DNA of 64,000 bases, taken from NCBI RefSeq assembly GCF_029962835.1, contig NC_080584.1, forward strand, positions 78,210,862 through 78,274,861. The letters run 5' to 3'. Under the pieces are notes generated by a model that saw only the letters and a list, made by a program, of their open reading frames with translations, ran no database searches and was not told where the DNA came from. Position numbers and translations under genes: made by a program. Every line of letters starts with the position of its first letter. Positions within the stretch are counted from its first letter, which is position 1. Below, one piece after another: positions 21,694 to 33,010 of the stretch. The stretch is from Magnolia sinica. Its lineage: Eukaryota; Streptophyta; Magnoliopsida; Magnoliales; Magnoliaceae.

Positions 21694-22614
21694 GTGTCGA
21701 AAAGATGTGAAGAAAAGAACCTGGTACTTAATTGGGAGAAGTGCCATTTCATGGTTCAGAAGGGAATTGTCCTTGGGCATATCATCTCGTCCAAAGGAAT
21801 CGAGGTAGATAAGGCAAAAATCGATCTTATCTCTAACCTACCTCCACCCAAGAACATCAGAGACGTGCGATCCTTCTTAGGACACGCAGGGTTTTACAGG
21901 CGATTCATAAAGGACTTTAGTCTCCTCTCTCGTCCATTATGTAATCTTCTTCAAAAGGATGTTCCGTACGAGTGGACTGAGCAATGCCAGGAAGCTTTCA
22001 CCAAGCTTAAAGGCACGTTAACCACTGCACCTATCATGCAGCCACCCGACTGGAATCTTCCTTTTGAGCTTATGTGCGACGCTTCTGATTATGCTCTTGG
22101 GGCGGTCCTAGGCCAGAGAAAAGACAAGAAGCCCTACGTCATTCACTACGCAAGTAGGACTCTAAATCCTGCCCAAGTGAACTACTCGACTACGGAAAAG
22201 GAACTCTTAGCCGTAGTGTTCGCCTTGGACAAATTTAGGTCCTACCTGATCGGATCCAAGATCATTATCTATACAGATCATGCGGCACTAAAGTATCTTC
22301 TTTCTAAGAATGATTCTAAGCCCCGCCTGATACGATGGATCCTTCTACTCCAAGAATTTGATTTGGAAATTAAAGATAAAAAGGGAGTAGAGAACGTAGT
22401 GGCTGATCACCTTTCTCGCCTTAATACCTCTGAGTCCCTTGAGACGACTCATATCAATGACATGTTCCCTGATGAACAGCTGTTCAGAGTCTCCCATTCA
22501 CCTTGGTTTGCTGATATTGCTAATTATCTTGCTACAGGTGCCATACCGACACAGTGGACTGCGCAAGATAAGAAGAAATTTTTCACCGAGGTGCGCAACT
22601 TTTTCTCAGGATGA
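21694..22614 (+). CDS. Reverse transcriptase thumb/connection and RNase H
   Basis: This 306-codon fragment begins in the reverse transcriptase ('[12 protein letters not shown]', '[15 protein letters not shown]', '[15 protein letters not shown]'). It continues into RNase H with its acidic residues in '[15 protein letters not shown]', '[20 protein letters not shown]' and '[13 protein letters not shown]', and ends after 'VADHLSRL' at the edge of the integrase zinc region. RNase H degrades the RNA of the RNA/DNA hybrid. The frame stops at 22612 after an indel, and the integrase N-terminus continues in another phase. Confidence 0.88.
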   Translation: MSKRCEEKNLVLNWEKCHFMVQKGIVLGHIISSKGIEVDKAKIDLISNLPPPKNIRDVRSFLGHAGFYRRFIKDFSLLSRPLCNLLQKDVPYEWTEQCQEAFTKLKGTLTTAPIMQPPDWNLPFELMCDASDYALGAVLGQRKDKKPYVIHYASRTLNPAQVNYSTTEKELLAVVFALDKFRSYLIGSKIIIYTDHAALKYLLSKNDSKPRLIRWILLLQEFDLEIKDKKGVENVVADHLSRLNTSESLETTHINDMFPDEQLFRVSHSPWFADIANYLATGAIPTQWTAQDKKKFFTEVRNFFSG

Positions 22615-22874
22615 TCCTTATTTATTTAAATATTGCCCGGACCAAATTCTAAGGAGATGTGTACTAGACGATGAGCATCAGAGCTCACCTTCTGTCACTC
22701 TCAGGCTGTGGTGGTCACTTTTCGCTAAAAAGACCACGGCCAAGATTCTGCAGTGTGGCTTTTATGGCCCACTATGTTTAGGGATACTCATGAGTTTTGC
22801 AAAGCTTGTGAGCGATGTCAAAATTGGGAGCATTGTCCGTCGAAATATGATGCCTTTGAATCCCATCCTTATCA
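22615..22874 (+). pseudogene. Integrase N-terminal zinc region, disrupted
   Basis: The segment between RNase H and the integrase core shows pieces of the HHCC zinc domain in two frames ('[18 protein letters not shown]' and 'KILQCGFYGP' in frame 2). The His-Cys spacing is destroyed by indels. Confidence 0.75.
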
Positions 22875-23789
22875 TTGAAGCATTTGATTCTTTGGGGCAT
22901 CGATTTCATGGGACCATTCCCCCAATCGTTTGGAAATCTGTATATTTTGCTCGCCGTGGATTATGTCACTAAATGGGTTGAAGCGATTCCGTGTCGAAAG
23001 AATGACCATCGCACGGTCATTAAATTCCTGAAAGAGAACATCCTTTCTCGATTCGGAACGCCTCGAGCCATCATTAGTGATGGGGGCTCACACTTTTGTA
23101 ATAGACCATTCGAGAGCTTAATGAAGAAATACGGTATCTCTCATAAGGTAAGCACCCCATACCATCCGCAGACAAGTGGACAAGCTGAGATTTCCAATAG
23201 GGAGATTAAACACATTTTGGAGAAAACGGTTAACCCAGATCGTAAGGATTGGTCAATCCGATTGACCGATGCCTTATGGGCATACCGTACTGCATTTAAA
23301 ACTCCTATTGGAATGTCTCCCTTTAGACTTGTCTATGGGAAGGCTTGTCACTTGCCTGTGGAGCTGGAACATAAAGCGTACTGGGCGATCAAAAATCTTA
23401 ATTTCAATCTAGACAACGCTGGCTCGCTACGCAAACTTCAATTAAATGAACTTGAAGAAATCCGGAACGACGCATACGAGAATTCGAGAATTTACAAGGA
23501 CAGGATGAAAGCGTTTCATGATCAACATATTCTACGAAAATCATTCACACCAGGCCAGAAAGTCCTTTTGTATAATTCTCGATTACATCTCTTTCCGGGT
23601 AAGCTTCGATCTCGTTGGACCGGCCCTTACATTGTTGTTACTGCTTATCCTCATGGGGTCGTCGAGATAAGAGATCCCGACAATGGCAAGGAGTTTAAAG
23701 TAAATGGACATCGTTTAAAGCCATTTGTCGAGAAATTTGATTCAGAGGACATGTCCATGCCTCTGACTGATCCTGTTTACCAGGACTGA
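22875..23789 (+). CDS. Integrase catalytic core and C-terminal domain, open
   Basis: This 304-codon frame holds a complete D,D(35)E catalytic triad: Asp10 in 'GIDFMGPF', Asp69 in 'SDGGSHF' and Glu105 in '[10 protein letters not shown]', with exactly 35 residues between the last two. The C-terminal part has the '[20 protein letters not shown]' and 'RWTGPYIV' strands typical of plant Ty3 integrases and ends shortly after 'VNGHRLKPF'. Integrase joins the cDNA to the host chromosome. No chromodomain follows, as expected for the Athila/Tat group. The N-terminal zinc domain is broken upstream, so the frame is a fragment despite intact catalytic residues. Confidence 0.93.
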   Translation: MKHLILWGIDFMGPFPQSFGNLYILLAVDYVTKWVEAIPCRKNDHRTVIKFLKENILSRFGTPRAIISDGGSHFCNRPFESLMKKYGISHKVSTPYHPQTSGQAEISNREIKHILEKTVNPDRKDWSIRLTDALWAYRTAFKTPIGMSPFRLVYGKACHLPVELEHKAYWAIKNLNFNLDNAGSLRKLQLNELEEIRNDAYENSRIYKDRMKAFHDQHILRKSFTPGQKVLLYNSRLHLFPGKLRSRWTGPYIVVTAYPHGVVEIRDPDNGKEFKVNGHRLKPFVEKFDSEDMSMPLTDPVYQD

Positions 23790-25101
23790 TCTCCTAGTCT
23801 GATGGAGGTATAGGTAGGTTTATCGCTTTCATAGGATTATGGTAGTTGCTTTGGTCTGGCTGAAGACGTAAACTTAGCGCTCCTGGGAGGCAACCCAGTT
23901 CTTCATTTCATGTCATTTTTTTCATTAGTTAGTTCAATGTTTGTGGGTAACATTACTGCAAACCCTCACGAGACTACAACTCGTCCACTAGGGGTAACTT
24001 AGGGGTTTAAAGGCTTGTTGCATGCGCTAAATGCAATCGAGAGCACCTGCGAAAGTGGTAAAGGTAGGATTTTATTTTTGTTAGTTCTGTGTCACTTTCT
24101 CTCTCGTGCTGACCGGATTCCATGCTGCAATCTCTTGGAAAGTCTCTCACGATTCATCATCCAGGTACTATCTTCCCTTCACTATTTCTTTACTTTTGTC
24201 GTCCTATGCGCATTCCATACTCATATCCTTTACATTGAGGACAATGTAGCTTTTAAGTTGGGGGTGGGAGATTAGGTTACCTAATCAGTTTTTTCTTGAG
24301 CAAAAATTGTGAAAATTTTTAAATTTTTTCTGGACTTTCTGGTGAATTCAAAGTGATTGGACGACCATCTTTGATTTAGAATTACAGGATATGGAATGTT
24401 GGTGATTTACTGCTTCTGGATTCAGTTGCTTGATAGATTTCACAGTTACGTTTAATTATTAATCCATGATTAGAAGTTGTAAACATTGATTGAGTCATGA
24501 TTTCACACGTCACATCTCGCTTACACATTAAGATTTCAGTTTGAAACTGAAGGGTTAATTTGGTGATCAGTAAGCATAGAAGGAACCAACTTGAACAATT
24601 GCCCGTCAAGATCAATTAAAAGGAAGAGATACCGTTGAAAAAGGTTAGGCAAAGAATCTTCACTCTAGGTTTGCTCCCTATAAGTGTGGACTTCATTCCC
24701 CTTCTTGATTTTTAGTCGAAAAAAAAAAAAAAAAAAAAAAAAAAGCAGGAATGAAAAGATAATCTTTGAGGCAAGCTTTGGTTATTATGAATTCTCTTGT
24801 TGATTACCAACGATATCCTGAAATAAAGAATTGAATATTAATGTTGAACGTTGGGATTACACTTTACATCTGTGGAACTCAATGTTTAGGATTATTTCTA
24901 ATTAAGGGACTAATACTTTGAATGAAGTTTATCGTGTGTTTGAGTCTAGGAGAGAGTAAGGCCCAACATTCATGAATTGTTGAATTCTGAATACCTAGAT
25001 TGTTTTCCAAAATCACTCGAGTTCATAGAAATTCTCCTGTAATTCTCAACTTATTTTTCGCATACTTTGCTCGGGACTAGCAAAATGCTGGTTGGGGGTT
25101 G
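23790..25101 (+). other. Non-coding 3' region and polypurine tract of the element
   Basis: No envelope-like frame is present. Two motifs that recur in plant Athila/Tat elements are visible: 'ctgggaggcaaccca' at 23884-23898 and 'ttgaggacaatgtagctttt' leading to 'aagttgggggtggga' (24235-24269). A 24-base A run lies near 24721-24744. The likely polypurine tract, gttgggggttg, is at 25091-25101, directly against the 3' LTR. Confidence 0.8.
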
Positions 25102-27494
25102 TGTTGAGGGTCAAATATTGCATATCAGACCCATTTATTGCATGGATTTACAAGCATGGCACCGTTTAATAGCCTAATTTAATTGAATTTGTGATGCAGG
25201 GCGTCTTCATGAGCTTGGACTGGGAAAGGACACTAAAAAGCATGGATTTACCGATCTGATGACACTAAAGCATGGGACGGACTCTAGAAGACCAAGAGCG
25301 ACGAAATTATACACCAGGGGTCCGCGGAAATCGAGGAATCGAAGCTCAAGTGGCCTGAAAAGTGTCCAGAATGCAAGATTATAGGGTTCCCACCATCTGA
25401 TCAGTTCGAAACTTCATACGTGGCCTGAGGACCATAAATGAACCGTACACGTAAAATTTCAGCTCCTGGATCACTGTGAAAGTGGCCCAACGGACAGATC
25501 AGCCCATAAATTTCTGATCTGGGGCCCACCTGATCTCTGGATACACCTCATCTTCGGTTTCAATGCCTTAAATCGTGTGAAAAACCAGATGGACGGAGTA
25601 GATTTCTCACAAACATCTCTGTGGGACCCATATAGTAGTGCACGTACATGTTGTGCAGGTGCACCGGGCGCGCACCAAAAATCCAAACCTCGGTCAGCAA
25701 GCGCTGACCGAGCTCTCCTTCTCCGATTCAAATTCCTCCCTGCGGAAGGAAGAAAATCTTGCGCTCTTTCCTGTGGGCCCCACCCATTGGCCAAATAAAG
25801 AATCCAAGCCATTCATCGAGTCCATAACGGCCTGCTCACTAAGTCCTAGGCGACAGAATTTGACGATACAATGGATACTGATCTCTAGCTGCCCCAAAAG
25901 AGCGACGGACGGCTGAATGAAATCGTCCCTGGACCGCACCGATTTTTATCCAAAAACAGTGCATCCTACCTGTTTTTTGGAGCTGATATGAATGGACGGT
26001 GTGGATTTCCAAAAACGAAAGCCATGTGGGCCCCACCATCAGCCAGCGTAAGTACGTAACGCACTCTGTTTCGCAACCGACGCCGTCCGGTTTTTGCGGC
26101 AGATTGTGCGCTCGTGGAGCCGATCGGACGGACGATCTGAACCGTTCATCATGAAGGTCTGCTCGAAAGCCCCCAGAGGACGTTGTCCTTTTGGAAGGAA
26201 AGCAAAGAAGAAGAGTAGGGGAAGACTCCGATCTAGCTGTTGTGCGTAAACGGCGTCTCCACAGCCAAGTCGTCCGCGGACTCCGGCCTTCCTGCACACC
26301 CTCCTGCTCTATATAAGGGAAGAAGAGGATTCGGAGAGGGGGATGGGAGAGTTTTGGATTTTGTTTGAACGGGGCATCTGGGGTTGGAAGAAAAAAAAAA
26401 GAAAAGAAAAAGCTTAGTTTTTGGGAAGGGAGGCAGCGTTTGAAGGAAGAGGAGTCCCGGCTGCTGATGCACGTTTTGAGCATTAGTTTTTGGAAACTCT
26501 GGCAACGTGAGGAGAGAAAGGAAGGAAGGTGCTGGAGTGCACGGCTGGGAAGAGCTTTGGGTTTTGTTTTCTTGAGGAAAGGAGCTGAAGGTGGAGTGCA
26601 GGGTGATCGGGTTTTGGGTTGTAGACAGAGAGCACAGGTGGTCTGCTGCTGTAACTGTTTGGAGAAGGATTGAAGAGACGTGTCCAGAGGTTGGCTTGGC
26701 TGGAATATGATGCTGGAACGGGAGAGCGTGAAGAAAGAATAAGTGTTTTCTTCTTTTCTTTTCTTTTCCAGTTTATTTTTATTTTGTTTTTTAGGATCAG
26801 CCCATTCATGTGTGGCTAATCCTCTTAGCTAGGGCTAAGAGGTGAAGCTGTAGCGAGATGGGAGACTACTCTATGCTTTTAATGTGAATGCATGAACTGA
26901 ATTTGTTCTTTGATGATTATGAAAGGACTATTTTTTCAGTCTTTAATGTTCATTGTGACTGAAATTACAATGGGTTTGCAATGGCTTTGAATATCTCTTT
27001 TTCTCTTTTGATGTTTATGACGTCAGGAGGCCCTGCTGTTCACCATCGTCTCCTGGGCATGGTTGGATGATAGTACTCTTCCTAACTTTCATGTACTTTT
27101 GATTGGTTGGTAATTAGTTTAATCCTGTTGTTTGCTTTGTCTCTTGGACATGGTTAGATGATGGAATCCATTCTAATTCATATACCTTTCATCTCTTGAA
27201 AACCAGATCAAGTAGTTCAGTTTGAATTCCATAATCCTTGATGCAGGCATAAGATCTCCCTGATCTCTACAAGTGGATCCTCTGAATCCCTAGTTTCCTT
27301 CCCTTGAATTTCTTAGAGTTTTACATCAATCTCTCACCATTATTCATCAAATTCTATTTGGTTTAGGTCACATCTTAGTCTGGTTCTATTTCTACCTAGT
27401 TTCAGGAAACGTACAGGTATCAGTCCCTGTGGATTCGACCTCGGTCTTACCGAGTTTATTACTACATCACAACCCTATACTTGGGGAGTGAACA
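25102..27494 (+). repeat. 3' LTR of the Athila-like element
   Basis: It spans 2,393 bp, begins tgttgaggg and ends gtgaaca. The TATA box is at 26309-26318. It is almost identical to the 5' LTR except for a block around 26855-26955, where dozens of differences cluster. Confidence 0.97.
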
Positions 27495-27775
27495 GTGTTA
27501 GACCAATTAGAGAAACCACTTGATGATATTTGATCTCTAGGATATAAGTCATAATATAGTTCATTGGAAACCAATGAATCCTTTGTTGAGCCATGTGAGC
27601 TTCAACCAAACCTAATGTATATAACCAGCTACACTCACTTTTGTTAGTAATAAGATGACCTCATAAAGTGAACCAAAGTACATGTAATAAAAACCTTGAA
27701 CTTCTCACATGTCCATAGGTCTAAGGATTAATCAAATATAGTATATCAATAAGTTGATTATAGTCCAAGCATAAT

Positions 27776-28325
27776 GGGCCTCCCAATCTTTCTTTTTTTT
27801 TTTTTTGTTTTTGTTTTAAGGAAAAGGTGCTAGCCACGGGGATTTCATTGATCATAAAAAATTTACAAGCATTCAAGTGGGCCCAATAAAAAGGAGGCAG
27901 CTACACCTATCATATATCCACAAGCTAAATTGGACAAAAGGTTAAAAGATAACCTTTGAGCAAAAAACTCTACAAAAATCTAGACAGAAATAAAGGAAAC
28001 CACCACCCCAGTCATGGGCATCTTAGAGCTCCAATCCCTACATTATCTAGCACTAAAGCTCCTCTGACTAACCTTAAAAGTTGCGAATGGCGTGTGAAGA
28101 TTTTGTTGGGGCAGCCCTCACTTGCCATTCTTACTAGCGCATCTGCCACCGAATTCCCCTCTCAAAAAATGTGACTGATCACCAGATTTAGACTCCGTAT
28201 CTTATCCTGAATATCCCCTAAAATGTGTTTGATCACCAGATTTAGACTGATCACCAGATTTAGATGCACAAAGGATTCATCTACCCAATAATCCTTTGTT
28301 GAGCCATATGTGGGCCTCCCAGTCT
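27776..28325 (-). mobile_element. Short LINE insertion with 14-bp target duplication
   Basis: gggcctcccaatct (27776-27789) and gggcctcccagtct (28312-28325) differ at one base and enclose a minus-strand LINE end. The T tract at 27792-27806 is its poly(A) tail. Reverse reading at about 28095-28170 shows 'REGNSVADALA'-like sequence in pieces, the end of the L1 RNase H domain. The last roughly 30 bp before the right duplication, containing 'aatcctttgttgagccat', resemble host sequence at 27575-27597, so the 5' junction was probably complex. Confidence 0.7.
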
Positions 28326-28649
28326 AGAGAGTGAAATTGATCCACCAATGTAAGTGTCGAACAAGTCCAACACTAGGAGCTTATTTCAATGGCACACTCA
28401 AACTCCAATGTGGGATAGGGAGAAAGCAACCTACTCACCATAGAACCCGATGGTGGAGACCTTTCATTCTAGGTCATCACTAGTGCCCTTACATAACAAC
28501 ATATAATAATAACCACAGGTCTGTCCTTTAACCTACAAGGTAGTGATTGAATTATTGGAGCTAATGCCCTAAAAAACCAACGTACACTCTAATCTATTAG
28601 CCATGTGGATGAGACAGGATCCATCTCAGCCATTAGTTTAAATGACCAT

Positions 28650-31432
28650 AGGTCCTTTTTTTTAAAGGAACCATCGTATCGTATATGTATTTGAAAGGAG
28701 CTGTACACCGAATGGATGGGCCTACCGGCAAAAAAGGAGAAGTAGGCCCAAATAAGAAGCTGAGGCGACAAAAGCCCATTACATCTCACGTAAGTAGCCT
28801 AATCCTACTTTGTCTAATAAGAGAAGTCCTTTGATGACTGGGGGGAGATCAGATGATTGAAAGACTCGGTGGGCCTAACTGCTACTACCCCTCTAGCAAG
28901 CCCATCAACAACCGCATTGGCCTCTCTAGGGGTGTAGGAAATAAAGAAATCCATAATGGCCCTGAGGGCCTTAATTCTAACCCACCAATACCACAAGCCC
29001 TAGGAGGGAGTGCTCTGATTATTCATGGCATCAACCATCACTTTAGAGTCGCAGACCAACTCCACCTTCGTGAAGCCCAGCTCCTTGCAACAAGAAAGCC
29101 CTTCCCAAATCGCCTTAGCTCCAACCTGACTATTTGAGCCGAAGCCATAACTCGAAGAGAAGGTGAAGATAAAAGCCCTATCTCAGCCTCGAACAACCCC
29201 ACCACCTGCTGAGCTGCCTGGATTTCCCAAGGCAGATCCGACCTGCTTTGGGCTTGCAGCCTTCCCAGAGAGGCCCAAACATTCCATGGCAAAAGCAGAG
29301 GAGTGGCAAACCACAGGCGGGAGGGAGAGGAGGACTGTGAGTCTCTAGATCCAGTTGGACACTTTGAAAATAACCCATTGAGGCGAGAACACAGTCTCCT
29401 CCATGCGGACTACATTCTTGGCCAACCAGAGCTCCCAAAAAATGAGGGACGGGGTCAGCCCTCTAAGGTAGAGTAGCTGATCAGACCCCGAAGCTGTGTC
29501 CCACTAAGAGGTGGCACGTCCAAAGACGAAGCTGTGCACGCGGGCTGGGGTACCAAAACAAGACCCAAAGAAATCCCACACCTTTTCAGCTAGACCACTA
29601 GAAGAGAATACATGATCTATCGATTCTATAAAATAAGCCTGAAAGGGACAACAGATGCACATGGAAGCAAGGGGGATACCTTTAGCCTACAATCTAATGT
29701 CCATAGGAATCACCTTCTTGATGATCTTCCAGGAGAGCAACGAGATTTTGGGGGGAAGATTTGGGTGCCATACCTACTTAGACTAGGCCGCTCTCGTCCC
29801 ACTAGGATGGGAGGCACCCTAGGTTGATTTGATGTTGAATTCGCCAGAGTTAGACAAAGTCTAGACCTGACGGTCGAGCGTGTGGATGAGGTGCAAAGGC
29901 CCTCGTCCACAATGTGGTCCAGAACCAGCTGAGGGAGGAATTCCCATGTCGTTACAAGATTATGCCATTCATCAAGACCTAACCAATCACTGACCAGCTG
30001 CAGATGCAAGGGAGGGGGTTGTGATGACCATTCTTTATGAGGGCCTGATCCTGACCATTCATCATCCCATAAGTAACAGTCACCTCTCCGTATTATCTAG
30101 CGAGAATAAGCGGTGATAAAAGGGAATAGATGGCAAATTTTCTTCCAAAGTGGGGAGGCCGTCGATGATCTGCTAGCTTCCCCCTGATCAACCAAATCAC
30201 CGCAGTATTTGGATTTCATAAATTCGGCCCAACAGCTACCTGATTTTCTGTACAAAATCATTCAAACCATCTTTGCTCGGAAGGCCTGCATGATGCTTCT
30301 AAAATTCTTTACGCCTAGTTCAAACTTCAAAGGAGCTAGAAATAGCCTTCCAATTGACCTAGTGACAACGTTTGCGAGAGCCCTCCCAGCCTTAGAAGAA
30401 ATCAGCAATCGCTTTCTGAATATCCCCAAGAATGGTCAAAGGAATATCAGTGGTTGCCATGATGTTGATCGGAATACTAGTTAAGACATGGTTGATAAGG
30501 GTGAGCCTACCCGCTTACGAAAGAATATGACTTTTCCAACATGAAATTATGGTTGTAAACTTCTCTAGGATGTTCTAGAAGTAGAGGTTGCGTGATCTAC
30601 CCTTGAAAATTGGGATTCCCGGATAGGTGAAGGGAGAAGATCCCAAGTTGAATCCCAGGATGCGTTGGATAGCCCTTGCGCAGGTCTCCAATCTACTGGA
30701 AGACATGAAGAAAATGCTCTTATGGGCGTTGATCTTCAGGCCTGAGGCGCGCTGAAAGAGGGAAAGGAACTCTGAAACCCGTCGAAGAGAGTTGGAGGAC
30801 CCGTTAGCGAGTAGAACCATGCCATTAGCAAACAGTAGATGGGAGAAAATGGAGCAGTTCTTGAAGGTCTAGAAGGGGCGACAGGTACCAGAGTCGATCA
30901 AGCGCCTATAGCCTCTATTAATTAAGAACTCAGCTACAATGATAAAGACAGTCGGGGAGATAGGGTCTCTTTGGTGAAGCCCATAAGAGGATTTGAAGAA
31001 GCCAGAGGGGACGTCATTGATAAGGATAGAAAATCAAGAATTCTTCCAACGCTTCTTAACCAGCGTAATCCACGAACCGCAGAATTCAAATTTACCTAGA
31101 ATTGCTTTGAGAAAGACCCGTTCCAGCCTGTCATAGGCTTTTTCTATATTGAGCTTGATGAGGATGTTCCCACCTCTAACTTTCCTATCAATATCTCGGA
31201 AGATTTCCGGGGCTAACACACAATTTTTCACAATGGATCTACCTTTGACGAACGCTCCCTGTTTAGCAAAAATGATATGTGGGAGAATGCTACCAAGCCT
31301 GTTAGCAAACAAAATTAGCAAAAAATCTTATAGGCACAATTGCAAAGATTAAAAGGATGAAAATTAAAAAATTGCATAGGAGCGGGAGATTTAGGAATCA
31401 AACATATAAAGGTTCCTTTTTGAACATATGTT
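28650..31432 (-). mobile_element. Degenerate L1-type LINE, ORF2 portion
   Basis: Read on the minus strand, the remnant begins within reverse transcriptase ('GTFICLIPKSPAPM' near 31420-31380). It continues with 'AFVKGRSIVKN' and 'KLNIEKAYDRL' (31321-31034), the 'LLANGSSNSLRRV' and 'SGLKINAHKS' region (30820-30575), zinc-binding reverse-transcriptase tail sequence (about 30000-29450), and RNase H (29290-28814, ending 'PREANAVVDGLARG'). A short A tail is at 28653-28664. Two catalytic sites are lost: the Asp of the K-L-D motif is Asn, and the F-A-D-D box reads F-A-N-G. Many stops and frameshifts are present. The 5' half (endonuclease) is absent. Confidence 0.85.
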
Positions 31433-31669
31433 ATGTCTTAGATATATTTATTGTTACATTAGTTATTATTCATTGGATTATTTGAGGAGTACATGGCATA
31501 TCTTCTGGTCCTATAAAACTTAAGATTGGACATAGTGGTCACTGAACGAGGTGAGTTATATTTCATGGATCTAAGTACCCATATGAGTCATGACCAACTC
31601 AAATATTTAGAAAATGTATACGAACATCAATCTTAGAAATGTATGGTCATCTTCTTTCAGAAAAATACT

Positions 31670-33010
31670 TTGGTTGGTATAAAAGGTCTCCACCATAGAG
31701 CACCAACTTGGTGCTGGTCATTCCTTTTGCCCTTAATCTGCATAGGAGTGTGAGTATGTCATGAATATGGAATCTTGGTGTGGATCCTTAGGCACTCACA
31801 TTAGTAGATCGAGGTTGAAGTCAGCAGTATATGAGCCCATTAGCCTAGACTATGATCATGAGATTAAGGAATTGATTAAATCCTTAGGCCTAAGGATGTA
31901 TGAGGGTCTTAGATCTTGATTAGGCAGCTTTAACTCACTTTATAAGGTAACATAGAGGTCATTGAAAATGGGTGATGTTGGGCACGTCCATAAGAATTCA
32001 TTGACTCTCATATGAGGCACTAATGGATTTACTAGTTTTACCATGAAACTTATTTAAGGTGAAATCGTGATGTATCAATAATTCATCAAGTGATTTTTTT
32101 AGTTGGGCCCAATACTAAGAAGATTTTATCAATTTGTGGAAGATTTTTAACAATTGAAGTTTTATTTTAATTGTTAAAATTACTTTGATCACAAATGACG
32201 ATGAGCTTATTCATTTCTAAAATTACTTTGATTACACTTGATGATCTGATGGTCCACTTTATGATCAACATGGGATCTGAATCATATATTGATGGGCTTG
32301 ATTATGAAGGGATTAGATCACAAATTCATGAATGAGAGGGGAGGACTAACATGCTTCCTTCATAGTAGGGTATACCGAAGTCCATAGGGTGGTGGAGCAT
32401 TATACCGGTGGGCTTTCTTCATATGTAAATGCCCTTAATAGTGGAGGGAATAAATCACAAGTATATACATGATATAGGTGGATTAAAGAACTTTTTTTTA
32501 CAGTAAAGTACTTCAAAGTTCGTAGGGTGGTGGAACACCATGTTGAGTGCAACAATTGAAATCATAACCCCTCTTTATATATTAATCGTATTAAAGAGGA
32601 GAGTTACCTAAGAAAAGAGAGCTTAGATGTCCCTTTCCCCCCCTCCTCCTAGGACATTTGCATCTTGTTAAAGAGAAGAATGAGTGAGTGAGGGAGAGAC
32701 GAAAAGATATTCTTCCTTCACTGCTTCCATCATATTCATCTTCGCTTTATACTTCTCTGTGTGGTTGATTTAGTGGATTGTTAACATGTTTTTTTGGTTC
32801 CTATCAATGATAAAGTGTGTTCTCTCTTAGGCTCCTTCATCTGCAATAGATCAAGGAGAGACTCCTTAGTTTAGGAGATCAATATTGACAGATCTGCAAA
32901 ACATAATTATATATGCACTCCCCAAATTTAGGTATGATCATGATCATCTATATATTTATTTGATTTAGAAATTTGATATCATTATAATTGGAGTTTTCTA
33001 AGGCAGGTTC
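31670..33010 (+). repeat. Right arm of the long inverted repeat
   Basis: This is the counterpart of the interrupted left arm. It includes a TATA-like 'ctctttatatattaat' at about 32571 followed by an untranslated-leader-like stretch, so each arm looks like a promoter-bearing terminal sequence such as an LTR or a long terminal inverted repeat. No coding domain was recognised. Confidence 0.55.

Larger units (their letters stand above)
15326..27499 (+). mobile_element. Complete Athila-like Ty3/gypsy LTR retrotransposon with target duplication
   Basis: The element occupies 15331-27494 (12,164 bp) and is bounded by exact 5-bp target duplications gtgtt (15326-15330 and 27495-27499). Order: 5' LTR, tRNA-Asp primer site, gag, protease, reverse transcriptase, RNase H, integrase, a 1.3-kb non-coding tail, polypurine tract, 3' LTR. 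Integrase follows RNase H, which defines the Ty3/gypsy order. The primer site, the long LTRs, and a protease motif D-L-G-A-S in place of the usual D-T/S-G are typical of the plant Athila/Tat group. No envelope-like frame was found after integrase. Frame breaks in gag and pol make this copy non-autonomous. Confidence 0.95.
14450..28560 (-). repeat. Left arm of a long diverged inverted repeat (interrupted)
   Basis: Ignoring the retrotransposon (15331-27494) and the LINE (27790-28311), the sequence 14450-15330 joined to 27500-28560 is, in reverse complement, similar to 31670-33010. Paired landmarks: 'aaaggtctccaccat' (from 28450-28470) with 31685; 'aatccttagacctatgg' with 'aatccttaggcctaagg' (31881); 'atcatcaagtggtttctc' with 'attcatcaagtgattttt' (32082); 'agggattagatt' with 'agggattagatc' (32319); and TATA-like 'ttctttataaatag' with 'ctctttatatatta' (32571). 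By eye the arms are only moderately similar. Confidence 0.6.

Noticed and set aside
23790..25101. Envelope-like gene after integrase, as in some Athila elements
   Set aside because: The longest frame is 86 codons with no transmembrane pattern or similarity that I can support.
28160..28330. Simple clean 5' end for the LINE at 27790-28311
   Set aside because: The last 30 bp resemble host sequence at 27575-27597, so the junction is not a plain end-to-end insertion. The call is kept with lower confidence.
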